Source: Phycisphaerae bacterium (GTDB lineage Bacteria; Planctomycetota; Phycisphaerae; JAJVII01). Taken from it: a DNA stretch of 64,000 nt. The notes under the pieces were generated by a model that was not told the DNA's origin, did not search any database, and worked only from the letters and a program-made list of their open reading frames with translations. Every line of letters starts with the position of its first letter. Position 1 is the first letter of the stretch. The stretch lies in NCBI GenBank assembly GCA_022072085.1, contig JAJVII010000033.1, forward strand, positions 1 to 64,000, given 5' to 3'. The position numbers and the translations under genes are program-made. Below, in pieces: positions 31,809 to 42,025 of the stretch.

Positions 31809-34526
31809 ATGAGCCGATGCAGAGGGCTGGCCGGGCTGTGCGGGCTGATCCTCCTGACGCTGGGCGGCTGCCGGGCGGCGACGCTGGGACTGGGCGAAGT
31901 GTCGGCCCGGACCGGCGACGGCCTGGCGCTGCGGTTCGACGCGGGCGGGCGCGTCGTGGCTGTGGCGATGGACGAGGCGGAGCTGCCCGGCAACTTCGCC
32001 AGCCTGCTGCTGCCGGGCCCGCTGGCCCCGGGCGGGTTCTACCTGCGCGACGCCAACCAGCCGCTGCGTCAGGGCCTGCTGGGCCGGGCGACCCCGATCA
32101 ACGGCGGCGTGGGCCTCAGCGGCTCGCTGGGCGGGCTGAACTTCTCGGCGACCATCACACAACACGGGCCCTGCCTGCTGGTGGACGGCCGACTGACCCA
32201 TCCAGCCGGCACGCCGCGCGGCGTCACCGTCGGGCTGACGCTGCCGGTGAACGCTGCGGGCTGGCAGTTCGGCCAGTCGATCAGCCGCACCCGGACGATG
32301 AACGGCCCGGGGCCCTACGCCGAGTGGACCTGCGCCGACGCCGACTGGGACGGACGGCAGATCAACCGCGGCATGTTCACGCCGATCTTCAACGAGAAAG
32401 TCGGCCTGGCGATGGGCGCGGCCAGCGACCACCCCGAGATATTTCGCGTCAGCTACCTGCCCGGCGAGGGTCTGAGCATCGAAGCCGACCTGGGCCTCAG
32501 TCCGCTGCCGCAGAAGTTTCCCAACACGGCCACGTTCCGCTTCGTCATCTTCCGTTTCGACCCGCACGAGGGCTACCGCTCGGCGTTGGCCCGCTACTAC
32601 GAACTCTTCCCGCAGGACACGAAGGTCCGCGTGACTCGCTGGGGCAACTGGTACGCCGGGGCCTATCTGCGCGACGTGAAGGACGCCCACGCGAGAGACT
32701 ACGCCGTGGTCTTCGCCAGCCACGGGGCCCGCGATTTTGCAGCGTCGATAAAGGAGGGCGTCTACATCTTCGAGTATTCGCGCGGGCACTACAACGTCGT
32801 GCCGACCTGGTGCAAGCCGGGCGCGCCGGTGGACGAGATTCGCCGGGCGGTGCGGTTCTTCTGGACCGTCCAGTCGGGCGATTCGGCTGAGGGCTGGAAG
32901 CGCGAGCCCGCGCCGGCGACGCTGGCCCGCATGTTCGAGAACTGCTACACCACCGGGCCCGACGGGCAGATGCGGACCTGGACGATGGAAGGGCCTTACC
33001 GTTACCAGCCGCGCCTCTACCCCGACGGCTACTGGGCCGTGGGCGTGCCGATCGACCCCGACCCGGAACTGGCGGAGCCCAACCAGGCCCAGCGCGTGTT
33101 GAACTGGAACTTCGGCGTGCCGCTGACCGAGGCGGCGACCGGAACGATCCTGCCCAACCTGCCGGGCGACAAGCCCGACGCGCCGCCGCCGGGGCAGAAG
33201 CGGACCTTCCGCCTGGACGGCCACCATTTCGATTCGTGGACCGAGTTCGCCGGGCGGACGCTGGAGAACTACCGCCCCGAGCACCTGCGCGTCGTGGATT
33301 ACCCGCTGACGTTCAGCTACGCGACCGGGCAGCCGGTCCAGTATCACGCTTTCATGTGGCAGGAACTGGTCCGCCCGCTGGCCGAGTATCTGCACAGCCG
33401 CGACATGCTCCTGTTCGTCAACGCCCGGCCGTGGCGGCAGAGTGTCATGTTCGACCAGGCGCTGCTCGACGTATTTGGCGGCGCGGAACGGCCCGAACGC
33501 GACATCGACGCGATGGCCTTCATGCGGTCGCTGGTGGGCAACAAACCAATCAGCGGGACGGGCATCGGCCAGGACGATCTGGACCCGCGCCGCGATTACT
33601 CCCCGCGCGAGCTGGCGCAGTTCGAGCGGGATCTGAACATCCTGCTGCCCTACTGCTGGTTCCCGGGCGGGTTCGGCCCGCAGGAGCTGTGGCAGAAATA
33701 TTGCTTCCTGATGCAGGAGATGGCGGCGGCCGCCTGGCAGCCGATGACCCACGCAATCGTCGCCCACCCGGACCTGCTGGTGGAGCGGTACGGCGACGGC
33801 CGGGCCGGCGGCGGGAAGGTCTTCTACGCCGTCCACAACCGCAGCGAGCGGGCGGTAGTCTACGAAATGGCGATCGACTTGTCGCCGCTGGGCATGGCGC
33901 CCGGGCCGGTGTGCGCCACGGAGCGGCTGAGCGCCCGGCGGCCGGAGGCGTCGCTGGTCGGCCGGACGCTTGTTCTCCGCAGCCCGCTGGGGGCCAGGCG
34001 GACGGATGTCTTCGAGCTGTCGCGGCAGGGCTCGCCGGTCGCGCGCGACACGGAACTGAAGCTGGAGACCACGCCGACGGTGTCCGCAGTGACGCCCCTG
34101 CCGCCGCCCGACGCGGCCCGGTACGCGGGCCCGGCGCTGGAGGCGCTGCGACATCGCCTGGGCGACCTGCGCCCGGCCACGCTGGACAGGTTCATCGAGG
34201 CCTACGAGAAGGAGAAGCGCGAGCTGGGGCCGGCCGTCGCGTGGCACATCAGCCGGGAGCTGGCCGATCATCCGCAGTGGAAGAGTGACGCGGCCGCGCT
34301 GAACGCCGCCGCCGCCGATATCGCCAACTGGCTCGCGCCGCGGTTCGACGGGTTCTACGAGGCGGTCCTGCCGGGGCCGGCCATGACGCGTTTCGCCGTC
34401 GCGCGCGGCAGTTACGCGCAGCCGCAGGTCTGGCGGATGCAGGCGTCGGCCCGGCTGGTTGGGGACCGCGTCGAGGTGAGGCTGTGCGACCCGTTGATCG
34501 AGTCTGCGGCGGCTGGGGCTCAGTGA
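31809..34526 (+). CDS. Large lipoprotein, glycoside-hydrolase-like, family not identified
   Basis: 905 aa from the ATG at 31809, preceded by GGGAGG. A signal sequence ends in the lipobox LGGC (Cys at about 21). The N-terminal ~230 residues are beta-rich (DGLALRFDAGGRVVAVAMDE; PRGVTVGLTLPVN), like the beta-sandwich of many planctomycete glycosidases. The middle part (LDGHHFDSWTEFAGRTLENY, DYPLTFSYATGQPVQYHAFM, LLFVNARPWR) reads like a (beta/alpha)8 barrel, with the ending a beta-domain. The phrase layout suggests polysaccharide breakdown at the cell surface, but no catalytic pair can be named. Confidence 0.65.
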   Translation: MSRCRGLAGLCGLILLTLGGCRAATLGLGEVSARTGDGLALRFDAGGRVVAVAMDEAELPGNFASLLLPGPLAPGGFYLRDANQPLRQGLLGRATPINGGVGLSGSLGGLNFSATITQHGPCLLVDGRLTHPAGTPRGVTVGLTLPVNAAGWQFGQSISRTRTMNGPGPYAEWTCADADWDGRQINRGMFTPIFNEKVGLAMGAASDHPEIFRVSYLPGEGLSIEADLGLSPLPQKFPNTATFRFVIFRFDPHEGYRSALARYYELFPQDTKVRVTRWGNWYAGAYLRDVKDAHARDYAVVFASHGARDFAASIKEGVYIFEYSRGHYNVVPTWCKPGAPVDEIRRAVRFFWTVQSGDSAEGWKREPAPATLARMFENCYTTGPDGQMRTWTMEGPYRYQPRLYPDGYWAVGVPIDPDPELAEPNQAQRVLNWNFGVPLTEAATGTILPNLPGDKPDAPPPGQKRTFRLDGHHFDSWTEFAGRTLENYRPEHLRVVDYPLTFSYATGQPVQYHAFMWQELVRPLAEYLHSRDMLLFVNARPWRQSVMFDQALLDVFGGAERPERDIDAMAFMRSLVGNKPISGTGIGQDDLDPRRDYSPRELAQFERDLNILLPYCWFPGGFGPQELWQKYCFLMQEMAAAAWQPMTHAIVAHPDLLVERYGDGRAGGGKVFYAVHNRSERAVVYEMAIDLSPLGMAPGPVCATERLSARRPEASLVGRTLVLRSPLGARRTDVFELSRQGSPVARDTELKLETTPTVSAVTPLPPPDAARYAGPALEALRHRLGDLRPATLDRFIEAYEKEKRELGPAVAWHISRELADHPQWKSDAAALNAAAADIANWLAPRFDGFYEAVLPGPAMTRFAVARGSYAQPQVWRMQASARLVGDRVEVRLCDPLIESAAAGAQ

Positions 34527-35050
34527 AAGTCGACCAGGTGGAGCGTGTAGACCGCGGCGTCGCTGCCGTCGTGGAAGTGGCGGGCCTCGACAGAGGACAG
34601 CTCAAAGCCGAGCGATTCGTAGAACGCCCGCGTGCGGACGTAGCCGGGGTGGTCTTCGTGGGCGGCCAGCGTGCGGGCCTCGATCCGCGTGATGCCCTGC
34701 TCGTGCGGGGCCAGGGCATTGACCAGTTGCTGCACCAGCCGCCGCCCGACCCCCCTGCCCTGGTAGAAGGGCAGCACACCCATCCAGAGGATTTCCAGAA
34801 CCGGCGGGGCGACGTCGTAGATTGCAAAGCCGACGATCTGTCCGCCGTAGACCGCGACGATGCCGGGGCGGTCATCCACCGCGCGGCCGATGTACTTGAC
34901 GCCTCCCTCGTGAAAGTAATCGGGCAGCCTGCGGGCGACATAAGTCACCTCGTCGGCGTCCTGCGGCGTCATCACTCGAATGTCGATCGGCAGTTCGCTA
35001 CGGCTCAACGGCGTCGGTCCTGCGTTGGAACGGTCTACTTCGTGAACCAT
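34520..35050 (-). CDS. GNAT-family N-acetyltransferase
   Basis: 176 aa. The acetyl-CoA-binding motif is VLPFYQGRGVGRRLVQQLVN (Q/R-x-x-G-x-G/A); RTRAFYESLGFELSS is the C-terminal helix-strand typical of the family. It overlaps the convergent lipoprotein gene by 7 nt and the upstream membrane-protein gene by 16 nt, so it is probably last in the rex-type operon. Substrate unknown. Confidence 0.87.
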   Translation of the reverse strand: MVHEVDRSNAGPTPLSRSELPIDIRVMTPQDADEVTYVARRLPDYFHEGGVKYIGRAVDDRPGIVAVYGGQIVGFAIYDVAPPVLEILWMGVLPFYQGRGVGRRLVQQLVNALAPHEQGITRIEARTLAAHEDHPGYVRTRAFYESLGFELSSVEARHFHDGSDAAVYTLHLVDFH

Positions 35051-35439
35051 TCCAACTGATTATGGATGAACAGGACCGAACATACAAGAAGGACTCCCCA
35101 GGCGGCGACGTGGACGAACGGGGCGACGCGGCGCGGCAACGCCAGTCCGACCAGCAGCACCGGCAGCGCAAGCGCCATGACCATGACGGCCGTGTTGCAG
35201 AACTTGGTGCGGGCGACCTGTTGCGCCGGGGTCAGACCCGACGGGTCGAAGTGGAACTCGTTGACCACGGGGTAATACTTCAGCGCGTAGGCCCCATCCT
35301 TGTAGGTCGTGCAGAAGAGGTAGCCGGCGACAGCCAGGCCGAAATAGAGCACCCACGCGGTCAGCCAGCGGCTGCCCGTTTGTGGCACATCGGCGGCGGG
35401 GACGTCAGCAGCAACGGCGGGATTGGCGACGGCATCCAT
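35035..35439 (-). CDS. Small membrane protein downstream of Rex, unknown function (2)
   Basis: 134 aa from the ATG at 35439, which shares one base with the upstream stop (TAATG). Three predicted helices: WLTAWVLYFGLAVAGYLFCT, TAVMVMALALPVLLVGLALP and FVHVAAWGVLLVCSVLFIHN. It is translationally coupled to the next gene upstream, so the two probably form one complex. No family recognised. Confidence 0.65.
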   Translation of the reverse strand: MDAVANPAVAADVPAADVPQTGSRWLTAWVLYFGLAVAGYLFCTTYKDGAYALKYYPVVNEFHFDPSGLTPAQQVARTKFCNTAVMVMALALPVLLVGLALPRRVAPFVHVAAWGVLLVCSVLFIHNQLEWFTK

Positions 35440-35936
35440 TATTGCAGCCCTTTCACCATCGTCACCACGCCGCCGATCACGAAGGCGTAGTAGATGGCCA
35501 GCGTGAAGACCAGCGTCAGCAGGTAGACGCTCACCCGCTCCCAGCGGCGGAGCCTCGGCCAGCGATAGGCCGCCACCAGCAGCAGCGGCAGCATGAACAT
35601 GGCGACCGAGGCAAAGTCCTCCTTCCACTCGAACAGGCCTGTCGCCCATCCGTGTGCGGCGTCCAGGCCGGTCGGGTCGCCCTTCATCCGCACGGCCACG
35701 TTGTAGGCCGGGTAGATGAACACGCCGTAGAACCAGCTCAGCGTGACGGTGATGGCCGACCACCGGGCGTAGCGCCTCAGCTTCGGCAGGCGGAGTGGAC
35801 TGGGGAAGGACATCTCCCACCAGAGGTGGGTGACCGCGCCGAGGGCACAGGCCGCGATCAGCAGGTGCACCGAGAGCAGAATCTTGCCCCAGGGCGACTG
35901 GAAGAACAGAAAGGTCGCGAGCGGGTGAACCGTCAT
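35439..35936 (-). CDS. Small membrane protein downstream of Rex, unknown function (1)
   Basis: 165 aa from the ATG at 35936. About four transmembrane helices. The first (WGKILLSVHLLIAACALGAV then THLWW) contains His24 and His37, a spacing that could place both on one helix; a further segment is SWFYGVFIYPAYNVAVRM. Paired histidines in small membrane proteins sometimes ligate b-heme, which is only a possibility here. It lies about 130 nt downstream of rex in the same direction, so Rex control of an electron-transfer module is an attractive but unproven reading. Confidence 0.65.
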   Translation of the reverse strand: MTVHPLATFLFFQSPWGKILLSVHLLIAACALGAVTHLWWEMSFPSPLRLPKLRRYARWSAITVTLSWFYGVFIYPAYNVAVRMKGDPTGLDAAHGWATGLFEWKEDFASVAMFMLPLLLVAAYRWPRLRRWERVSVYLLTLVFTLAIYYAFVIGGVVTMVKGLQ

Positions 35937-36068
35937 GGCGTCTGGTCCTGTCCGGGTGTCAAACACGTTGCCGATCGGCCGCCACGCCCGCCCCGGGCCT
36001 CGATGCGGCGGGCCTCTTGAGTTGCTTACGCACGGAGCGCCCGATTGTGACGGGAATCCCGGGAGAGA

Positions 36069-36725
36069 TCAGAACTTCGGCGGGCTGCCCAGCAGCCGGA
36101 AGGCGAGTTGCTCAAGCTGGACGGCCAGGTCGACCGAGCTCTCGGTCACGTCGCTCGGCACGGCCAGGCTGACCGGGGCGAAATTCAGGATGCCCTGCAC
36201 GCCCGCATCGGTGCACTGCGTGGCCACCTCCTGGGCCATCTCGGCGGGCACGGCCAGGATCGCCAGGCGGATCCGTTTTGCGACGACCGTGCGAGCCAGG
36301 TCGCGGATGTGCTGGACCTTGATCGACTCCAGCTCGGGCAGAGCGCGACCGACCTTCGACTCGTCGGCGTCGAAGACCGCGACGATCTGAAAGCCCTTCT
36401 TGAGGAACCCCTTGTAGGCGGCAAGTGCGCGGCCGAGGTTGCCCAGGCCGATCAGGGCGACGTTCCACACGCGGTCGGTGCCAAGGATGCGGCGGAGTTG
36501 GCCGACGAGATCCTCGATCTGGTAACCGATGCCCGGCTGGCCGAACTGGCCGAAGTAGGCGAGATCCTTGCGGACCTGGGCGTCGGTGAGCCCCAGGGCC
36601 TCGCCCAGTTCGCGGGAGCTGATGGTCTTGGCGCTGCCGGAGCGGATGCGCTCCAGATGACGCAGGTAGAGCGAGAGCCGCTTGACCGCGGGTTCTGGGA
36701 TGCTCTCGGAACCTGTATCTTTCAT
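36069..36725 (-). CDS. rex: Redox-sensing transcriptional repressor Rex
   Basis: 218 aa. Rex senses the NADH/NAD+ ratio and represses respiration and fermentation genes when NAD+ is high. The N-terminal winged helix contains TISSRELGEALGLTDAQVRK and DLAYFGQFGQPGIGYQIEDL, the Rex DNA-binding signature (residues ~35-75). The Rossmann motif is VALIGLGNLGRALAAYKGF, followed by VFDADESKVG; the C-terminal dimer helix ends the protein. The ATG at 36725 is conserved in position. A complete Rex operator was not found by eye in this window. Confidence 0.95.
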   Translation of the reverse strand: MKDTGSESIPEPAVKRLSLYLRHLERIRSGSAKTISSRELGEALGLTDAQVRKDLAYFGQFGQPGIGYQIEDLVGQLRRILGTDRVWNVALIGLGNLGRALAAYKGFLKKGFQIVAVFDADESKVGRALPELESIKVQHIRDLARTVVAKRIRLAILAVPAEMAQEVATQCTDAGVQGILNFAPVSLAVPSDVTESSVDLAVQLEQLAFRLLGSPPKF

Positions 36726-36822
36726 CGCAGGCCAGCCTCGATTGCGAATCGCGACGAGAGAGGACGGGCAACACCCGCTGCCCGCAGCGGACCCGCCCGC
36801 AGACCGGTCCCCAATCGGACCT

Positions 36823-36850
36823 ATCGTAACCGGGATGACGGATGAATCAA
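36823..36850 (-). promoter_or_regulatory. Promoter of rex
   Basis: On the minus strand TTGATT (36850-36845), a 16-nt spacer and TACGAT (36828-36823). The start site near 36816 gives a leader of about 90 nt to the rex ATG. Confidence 0.45.
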
Positions 36851-36870
36851 TAGGACAAACGCCGGCAGGC

Positions 36871-37644
36871 CTACTTGCCCACGGGCACGCCCAGGGCCTC
36901 GATCATCTCCTCGGGCTCGACGTGCATACAGGTGAAGATCGGCGTGTCGCGCAGCGTGTAGCGGGAGCTTTCGCTGTGCCGAAGCTCCATGACCAGGTCG
37001 AGGAAATCGCCCGGCCGATCGGTCTCGAACCCCAGCATGAACTCCTGGTCGTCCAGGCCGAAGCTGTAGGTCGTGTTCAGCTTCACCGAGCGGTACTTCG
37101 TGCCGATCTCGATGTGCTCGTCCATGACGCCCTGGCGAGCCTGGCGGCTCATCTGGTACCAGTCACGCGTCTTGACGAAGGGGTAGACGAACAGATACTT
37201 CGACTTGCCCGGCACGACGCGCGTCCGCGACTCGATGTGGTCGGGGTCGATCTTGTCGATGTAGGTGGACCGCTTGGTCAGTGCAAGATAGCTGTGGGGC
37301 GTCGCCAGGTGTCGGCCCAGCAGCGTCCGCCGCATCGCCGTCTCCAGGCGGCGGATATCCTCCAGATCCTCGGTGATCCGCCAGAGCATCAGGTCGCAGT
37401 CCGGCCGAACGCCGACCGTGCTGTAGCAGACCAGGATCATGCCCCTGGGCCGGTCGCGCAGGCAGTCGAGGAACTCGCGGGCGGCCGACTGCTGCGCCTG
37501 CGCGTCGAGTTGGAGGAACGCCCGGTCGAGTTTGTAGAAGGCGAAGTTGACGTATTGCTGAACGGCCGGGGCCTCGGGCTGACCTGCGGGCCGAACGGCC
37601 GACGATGCAGCCGGCGCCGCGGCGGATGGGCCGGGATGGCTCAT
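36871..37644 (-). CDS. hemQ: Chlorite dismutase-like protein, HemQ (coproheme decarboxylase)
   Basis: 257 aa. The Cld/HemQ fold is recognised by YVNFAFYKLDRAFL, MILVCYSTVGVRPDCDLMLW, SYLALTKRSTYIDK and YLFVYPFVKTRDWYQMSRQA, the last carrying the Tyr that HemQ uses in coproheme decarboxylation (YPF motif). An Ala/Pro/Ser-rich N-terminal extension of about 28 residues precedes the domain. HemQ completes the coproporphyrin-dependent heme pathway. The gene starts about 80 nt from the next cluster and is the only heme gene here. Confidence 0.87.
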   Translation of the reverse strand: MSHPGPSAAAPAASSAVRPAGQPEAPAVQQYVNFAFYKLDRAFLQLDAQAQQSAAREFLDCLRDRPRGMILVCYSTVGVRPDCDLMLWRITEDLEDIRRLETAMRRTLLGRHLATPHSYLALTKRSTYIDKIDPDHIESRTRVVPGKSKYLFVYPFVKTRDWYQMSRQARQGVMDEHIEIGTKYRSVKLNTTYSFGLDDQEFMLGFETDRPGDFLDLVMELRHSESSRYTLRDTPIFTCMHVEPEEMIEALGVPVGK

Positions 37645-37725
37645 GGGTGCTGCTCCTCGGGAAAGCTGTGGGGCGTTGGCATTCGTGAGATTGTAGGCCC
37701 GGCCGGCCGCGATTTCCGCCGCAAC

Positions 37726-39519
37726 TTACGGCTCCTCGCGGGCCGCCTGCACCCGCTGCCACCACGCTTTGAACGCCGCCACGAGCCGCAATGGCACGAA
37801 CGCCCGGACCTCCAGGCTGCGCGGGCCGACGCCCAGCGAGAGCGTCACCGGCTGGCCGACCGTCGGGAAGGCCGGCAGGGCTGCGTTGTTCTGGGCGGCC
37901 AGGGCGTTGAGAACCACGTTGGCGATGCGGTCGATGGCCACATAGAGCACGGCGGCCGTTCCGGGAGCGACGTGGGCGGCTACCTTGGCGACCTCGGCGT
38001 TGTCGGCCAGGGAGGCCTTGTCGCGGACGGCCTTGACGGCCTGCTCCAGCGCCCCGGGCCCGCCGCCGGTCACCGAGACCAGACAGTTGCCGACCAGCGT
38101 CATGCGGACGACGACGTTCTCGCCCTCGCCCAGGCCCAGGATGATGTAGGGGGCAATGTCGGCTTTGAGGGCGGTCAGTCGCTTGCCGTCGATGGTCATC
38201 ACGTCCACAGCCAACTTGCCGCCGGCGACTTCCTGTTCAGCCTGCGACAGCCCGATCAGGTCGGGCGGGGCCTTCTGGTCCGGCGGGACCTGCGGCCGCG
38301 TGCGGGCGTTGGCCAGGGCGGCGACCGCCTTGACGTAGTCCCGTGCCGCCGCCAGCGCCTTGGGCCCGTCGGTCACCTGGGCGACCTTCACGATCGCCAC
38401 CGGCGTCGTGGGTCCGTCCTTGCCCATCGTCGGAATAATCGTCTGGGAGACGCGGTCGGTCAACCTCATCAGTTCGGACGCCGACCGGGCGATGTCGGCC
38501 ACCTGCTCGACGCTGCCGAGTTTCTCGCCGAGCGTGCGGCTTACGGCGTCGGTCAGCCGCTTGAGCATATCCGGCGAGTCCGCCGCCGGCGTCGCAGCCG
38601 AGACGAACCGCGTCGCCCCCAGCGCCAGCAGGTAGTTTTCCACCGGAACGGCCTGCACCAGGGCGGCCGCCTGCGAGGGTTTGATCGACGCGAACGCGGC
38701 GGCGGCCGTCGAGCCGGCCTTGGCGGTCAAAAGAGCGCGAAGCTCGACGCCCTCGTCGGCCAGCGCGAGGCCCACGTCCAGCGACTCGACGTCGCGGCCC
38801 CAGAGGTTCAGCATGTCAGCGACGGTCCGAACGGCTGCGTCGCCGCCCCCGCCGCCGCGAACCAGCTTGTCGATCTGTGGCCGCAGCACATCGAAGACCC
38901 TGGGCCCGTTCAGCCGAAGGACGACCTGGGTGTCCCTGAGCAGGCCGACCTCCTCAGCCGACAGCGCCTTGGCCAGCGGCGCAACCACCTCGCCAACCTG
39001 TTTCAGATCGGCTTCGGTGTCTGCGATGGCGGCATAGCGGCCCACCTGGCGCACGAAGAAGACCCTGTCGTTGCCGCGTTTGATCGTCTTGCCGTCGTCC
39101 GACAGGTTGTTCTTCTTGCCGAACGCGGCGTAGTCCGTGACTGGAAGCAGCATGACGCCGGTGGGCTTGGCGCCCTCCTGGGCCGCCAGCGTGATGACGA
39201 CGGCCGCGTCGCCGGCCGTGTCGAGCTGATCGAGCGACAGGCCCATCCCCATGCCCAGGATGACGGCCAGGTCGCTGGTCGGTGGAACCTTCCAGCCCTT
39301 GATGTCGATGAGCTTCTTGACCAACTGTGTCTGGGCGTCCAGGCGGTTAAACCGGTTGTTCAGCTCCCGCCAACTCGGCACGATGATGACCACATGGCTG
39401 TCGGCCGACACGCTGTTGAGCACGGCCGGCGCCTCGGCCCGCGCAGCCGGCAGGGCCTCGCCGGCGGAGAGAACCACGGCGGCGGCCATCGCTGCGAAGA
39501 CATGCACGCGTCGGATCAT
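37726..39519 (-). CDS. Exported protein of unknown function (DUF3352-like)
   Basis: 597 aa from the ATG at 39519 (GAAAGGA upstream). Signal peptide MIRRVHVFAAMAAAVVLSAG is followed by a repeat-like sequence of alpha/beta segments (SADSHVVIIVPSWRELNNRF, VILGMGMGLSLDQLDTAGDA, AVVITLAAQEG) that resembles DUF3352-type proteins, in which the pattern recurs in tandem. Large proteins of this kind are common in planctomycetes. I can assign no function. Confidence 0.65.
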   Translation of the reverse strand: MIRRVHVFAAMAAAVVLSAGEALPAARAEAPAVLNSVSADSHVVIIVPSWRELNNRFNRLDAQTQLVKKLIDIKGWKVPPTSDLAVILGMGMGLSLDQLDTAGDAAVVITLAAQEGAKPTGVMLLPVTDYAAFGKKNNLSDDGKTIKRGNDRVFFVRQVGRYAAIADTEADLKQVGEVVAPLAKALSAEEVGLLRDTQVVLRLNGPRVFDVLRPQIDKLVRGGGGGDAAVRTVADMLNLWGRDVESLDVGLALADEGVELRALLTAKAGSTAAAAFASIKPSQAAALVQAVPVENYLLALGATRFVSAATPAADSPDMLKRLTDAVSRTLGEKLGSVEQVADIARSASELMRLTDRVSQTIIPTMGKDGPTTPVAIVKVAQVTDGPKALAAARDYVKAVAALANARTRPQVPPDQKAPPDLIGLSQAEQEVAGGKLAVDVMTIDGKRLTALKADIAPYIILGLGEGENVVVRMTLVGNCLVSVTGGGPGALEQAVKAVRDKASLADNAEVAKVAAHVAPGTAAVLYVAIDRIANVVLNALAAQNNAALPAFPTVGQPVTLSLGVGPRSLEVRAFVPLRLVAAFKAWWQRVQAAREEP

Positions 39520-39619
39520 GGGGCGTCCTTTCAATGCCGGGCCGGGGCGGGAAGCCGTCTGTCTCTATTCTTGCAGCGCCGGATCGGCTGGTCCACGCCG
39601 GCCGCCGCATCCGGGCCGG

Positions 39620-40657
<1,038 letters not shown>

Positions 40658-40703
40658 GTGTCACTCCAATGTCAGCAAACGCAAGACGCGGCGGCACTTT
40701 CCC

Positions 40704-40924
40704 GACTCGCGCTCCCTTACTGTCGCGGCTATTGAGTCCTGTAAAAGAAATCTTCACCACAGAGAACACAGAGGGCACAGAGTCAGACGTATTGAAAGAT
40801 TCTGGATTTCGGTCATTTCTTGACGTTTCGGACCCCCTCTGTGATCTCGGTGTCCTCTGTGGTGAATGAAGATTCCTTTTGCAGGAGTCAATAAACGTTT
40901 AGCCGCGAGCGTCAGCGAGCGCGG
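40704..40924. repeat. 220-bp palindromic element (MITE-like), inside the opp operon
   Basis: The halves are inverted copies. TCACCACAGAGAACACAGAG and onward (40754-40782) faces CTCTGTGATCTCGGTGTCCTCTGTGGTGA-type sequence (40837-40866); further out ATTGAGTCCTGTAAAAGAAATC faces the complement of GATTCCTTTTGCAGGAGTCAAT, and the ends CGCGCTC...TCGCGGCTA/TAGCCGCGAGCG... also pair. About 85% arm identity. The CACAGAG core is shared with 105-196. Confidence 0.8.
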
Positions 40925-40948
40925 CCTGCCGCCACGTGGAGCGCCGCT

Positions 40949-42025
40949 TTAAGCGCACGAATCCGCCCTGCCCTGTTCCGCACCAGAGACAAAGCCCGCG
41001 ATCGCGGCGTTGGGCGTCGATTCGGGGGCGTCCACGAAACCGTCAACCTTCCAGCAGGCGACCCAGTGGCCGGGGCGCACCTCGCGCAGCTCGGCCTCGG
41101 TGTTGATGCAGCGTGAGTCGTCGCCGCAGCGGTGGCAGCGCGGGTGGAACTTGCACCCGCCGGGAAAGTGCAGCGGGTCGGGCACGTTGCCCGGGATGAC
41201 ATCCAGCCGCGTCTTCCGCTCGCCCAGCCGCGGAATGCTGGCGAAGAGCTTCTCAGTGTAGGGGTGCAGCGGGTTGCTGAACAGCTCGTTCACCTCGGCG
41301 AACTCGACGATCTTGCTGGCATACATGACCGCGACGCGGTCGGCGTTCTCGGCGACGACGCCCAGATCGTGGGTGATCAGCAGGATGCTCAGGCCCTTGG
41401 TCCGCTGAAGCTCCTTGAGCAGTTCGAGGATCTGGGCCTGGATGGTGACGTCCAGCGCGGTGGTCGGCTCGTCGGCGATCAGCAGCGCCGGATCGCAGGA
41501 GAGGGCCATCGCGATCATGGCCCGCTGCCGCATGCCGCCGGAGAGCTGGTGCGGATACTCGCGGACACGCTGCTCGGGGGCCGGGATGCCGACGGCGCGG
41601 AGCGACTCGACGGCCTTGTCCCAGGCGGCCTTGCCCTTGATGCCCTGGTGCAGTTCCACGGCCTCGACGATCTGCTCGCCGATAGTGTAGACCGGGTTGA
41701 GGCTGGTCATCGGCTCCTGGAAGATCATGGCGATCTCGTTGCCGCGGACGTGGCGCATCTGGCGGGCGTCCAGGTCGAGCAGATTGCGGTCGCGGAAGAG
41801 AACGCGTCCGGCCTCGATCCGCCCGGGCGGGCTGGGGACCAGCCGCAGGATGGAGAGCGCCGAGACGCTCTTGCCGCAGCCGCTTTCGCCGACCAGCGCG
41901 AGGGTCTCGCCGGGCAGGATGTTGTAGCTGACGCCGTCGACGGCCTTGGCGACCCCGTCCTCGGTGCGGAACCAGGTCCGCAACCCGTCGACGATCAGCA
42001 GGGGCGTGGCGGCGCTGGAACTCAT
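40949..42025 (-). CDS. oppD: Oligopeptide ABC transporter ATPase (OppD/DppD-like)
   Basis: 358 aa from the ATG at 42025 (GGAGGG upstream), overlapping the permease gene stop by 4 nt. Walker [16 protein letters not shown], signature [16 protein letters not shown], Walker [15 protein letters not shown], switch [11 protein letters not shown]. The C-terminal [13 protein letters not shown] cysteine motif and the typical OppD region follow. Together with OppF it probably drives both permease sets of this operon. Confidence 0.95.
   Translation of the reverse strand: MSSSAATPLLIVDGLRTWFRTEDGVAKAVDGVSYNILPGETLALVGESGCGKSVSALSILRLVPSPPGRIEAGRVLFRDRNLLDLDARQMRHVRGNEIAMIFQEPMTSLNPVYTIGEQIVEAVELHQGIKGKAAWDKAVESLRAVGIPAPEQRVREYPHQLSGGMRQRAMIAMALSCDPALLIADEPTTALDVTIQAQILELLKELQRTKGLSILLITHDLGVVAENADRVAVMYASKIVEFAEVNELFSNPLHPYTEKLFASIPRLGERKTRLDVIPGNVPDPLHFPGGCKFHPRCHRCGDDSRCINTEAELREVRPGHWVACWKVDGFVDAPESTPNAAIAGFVSGAEQGRADSCA

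Noticed and set aside
36036-36068. Rex operator in the rex downstream gap
   Set aside because: Only one TTGTGA-type half is seen (ATTGTGACGGG), without a matching inverted half at the required distance.
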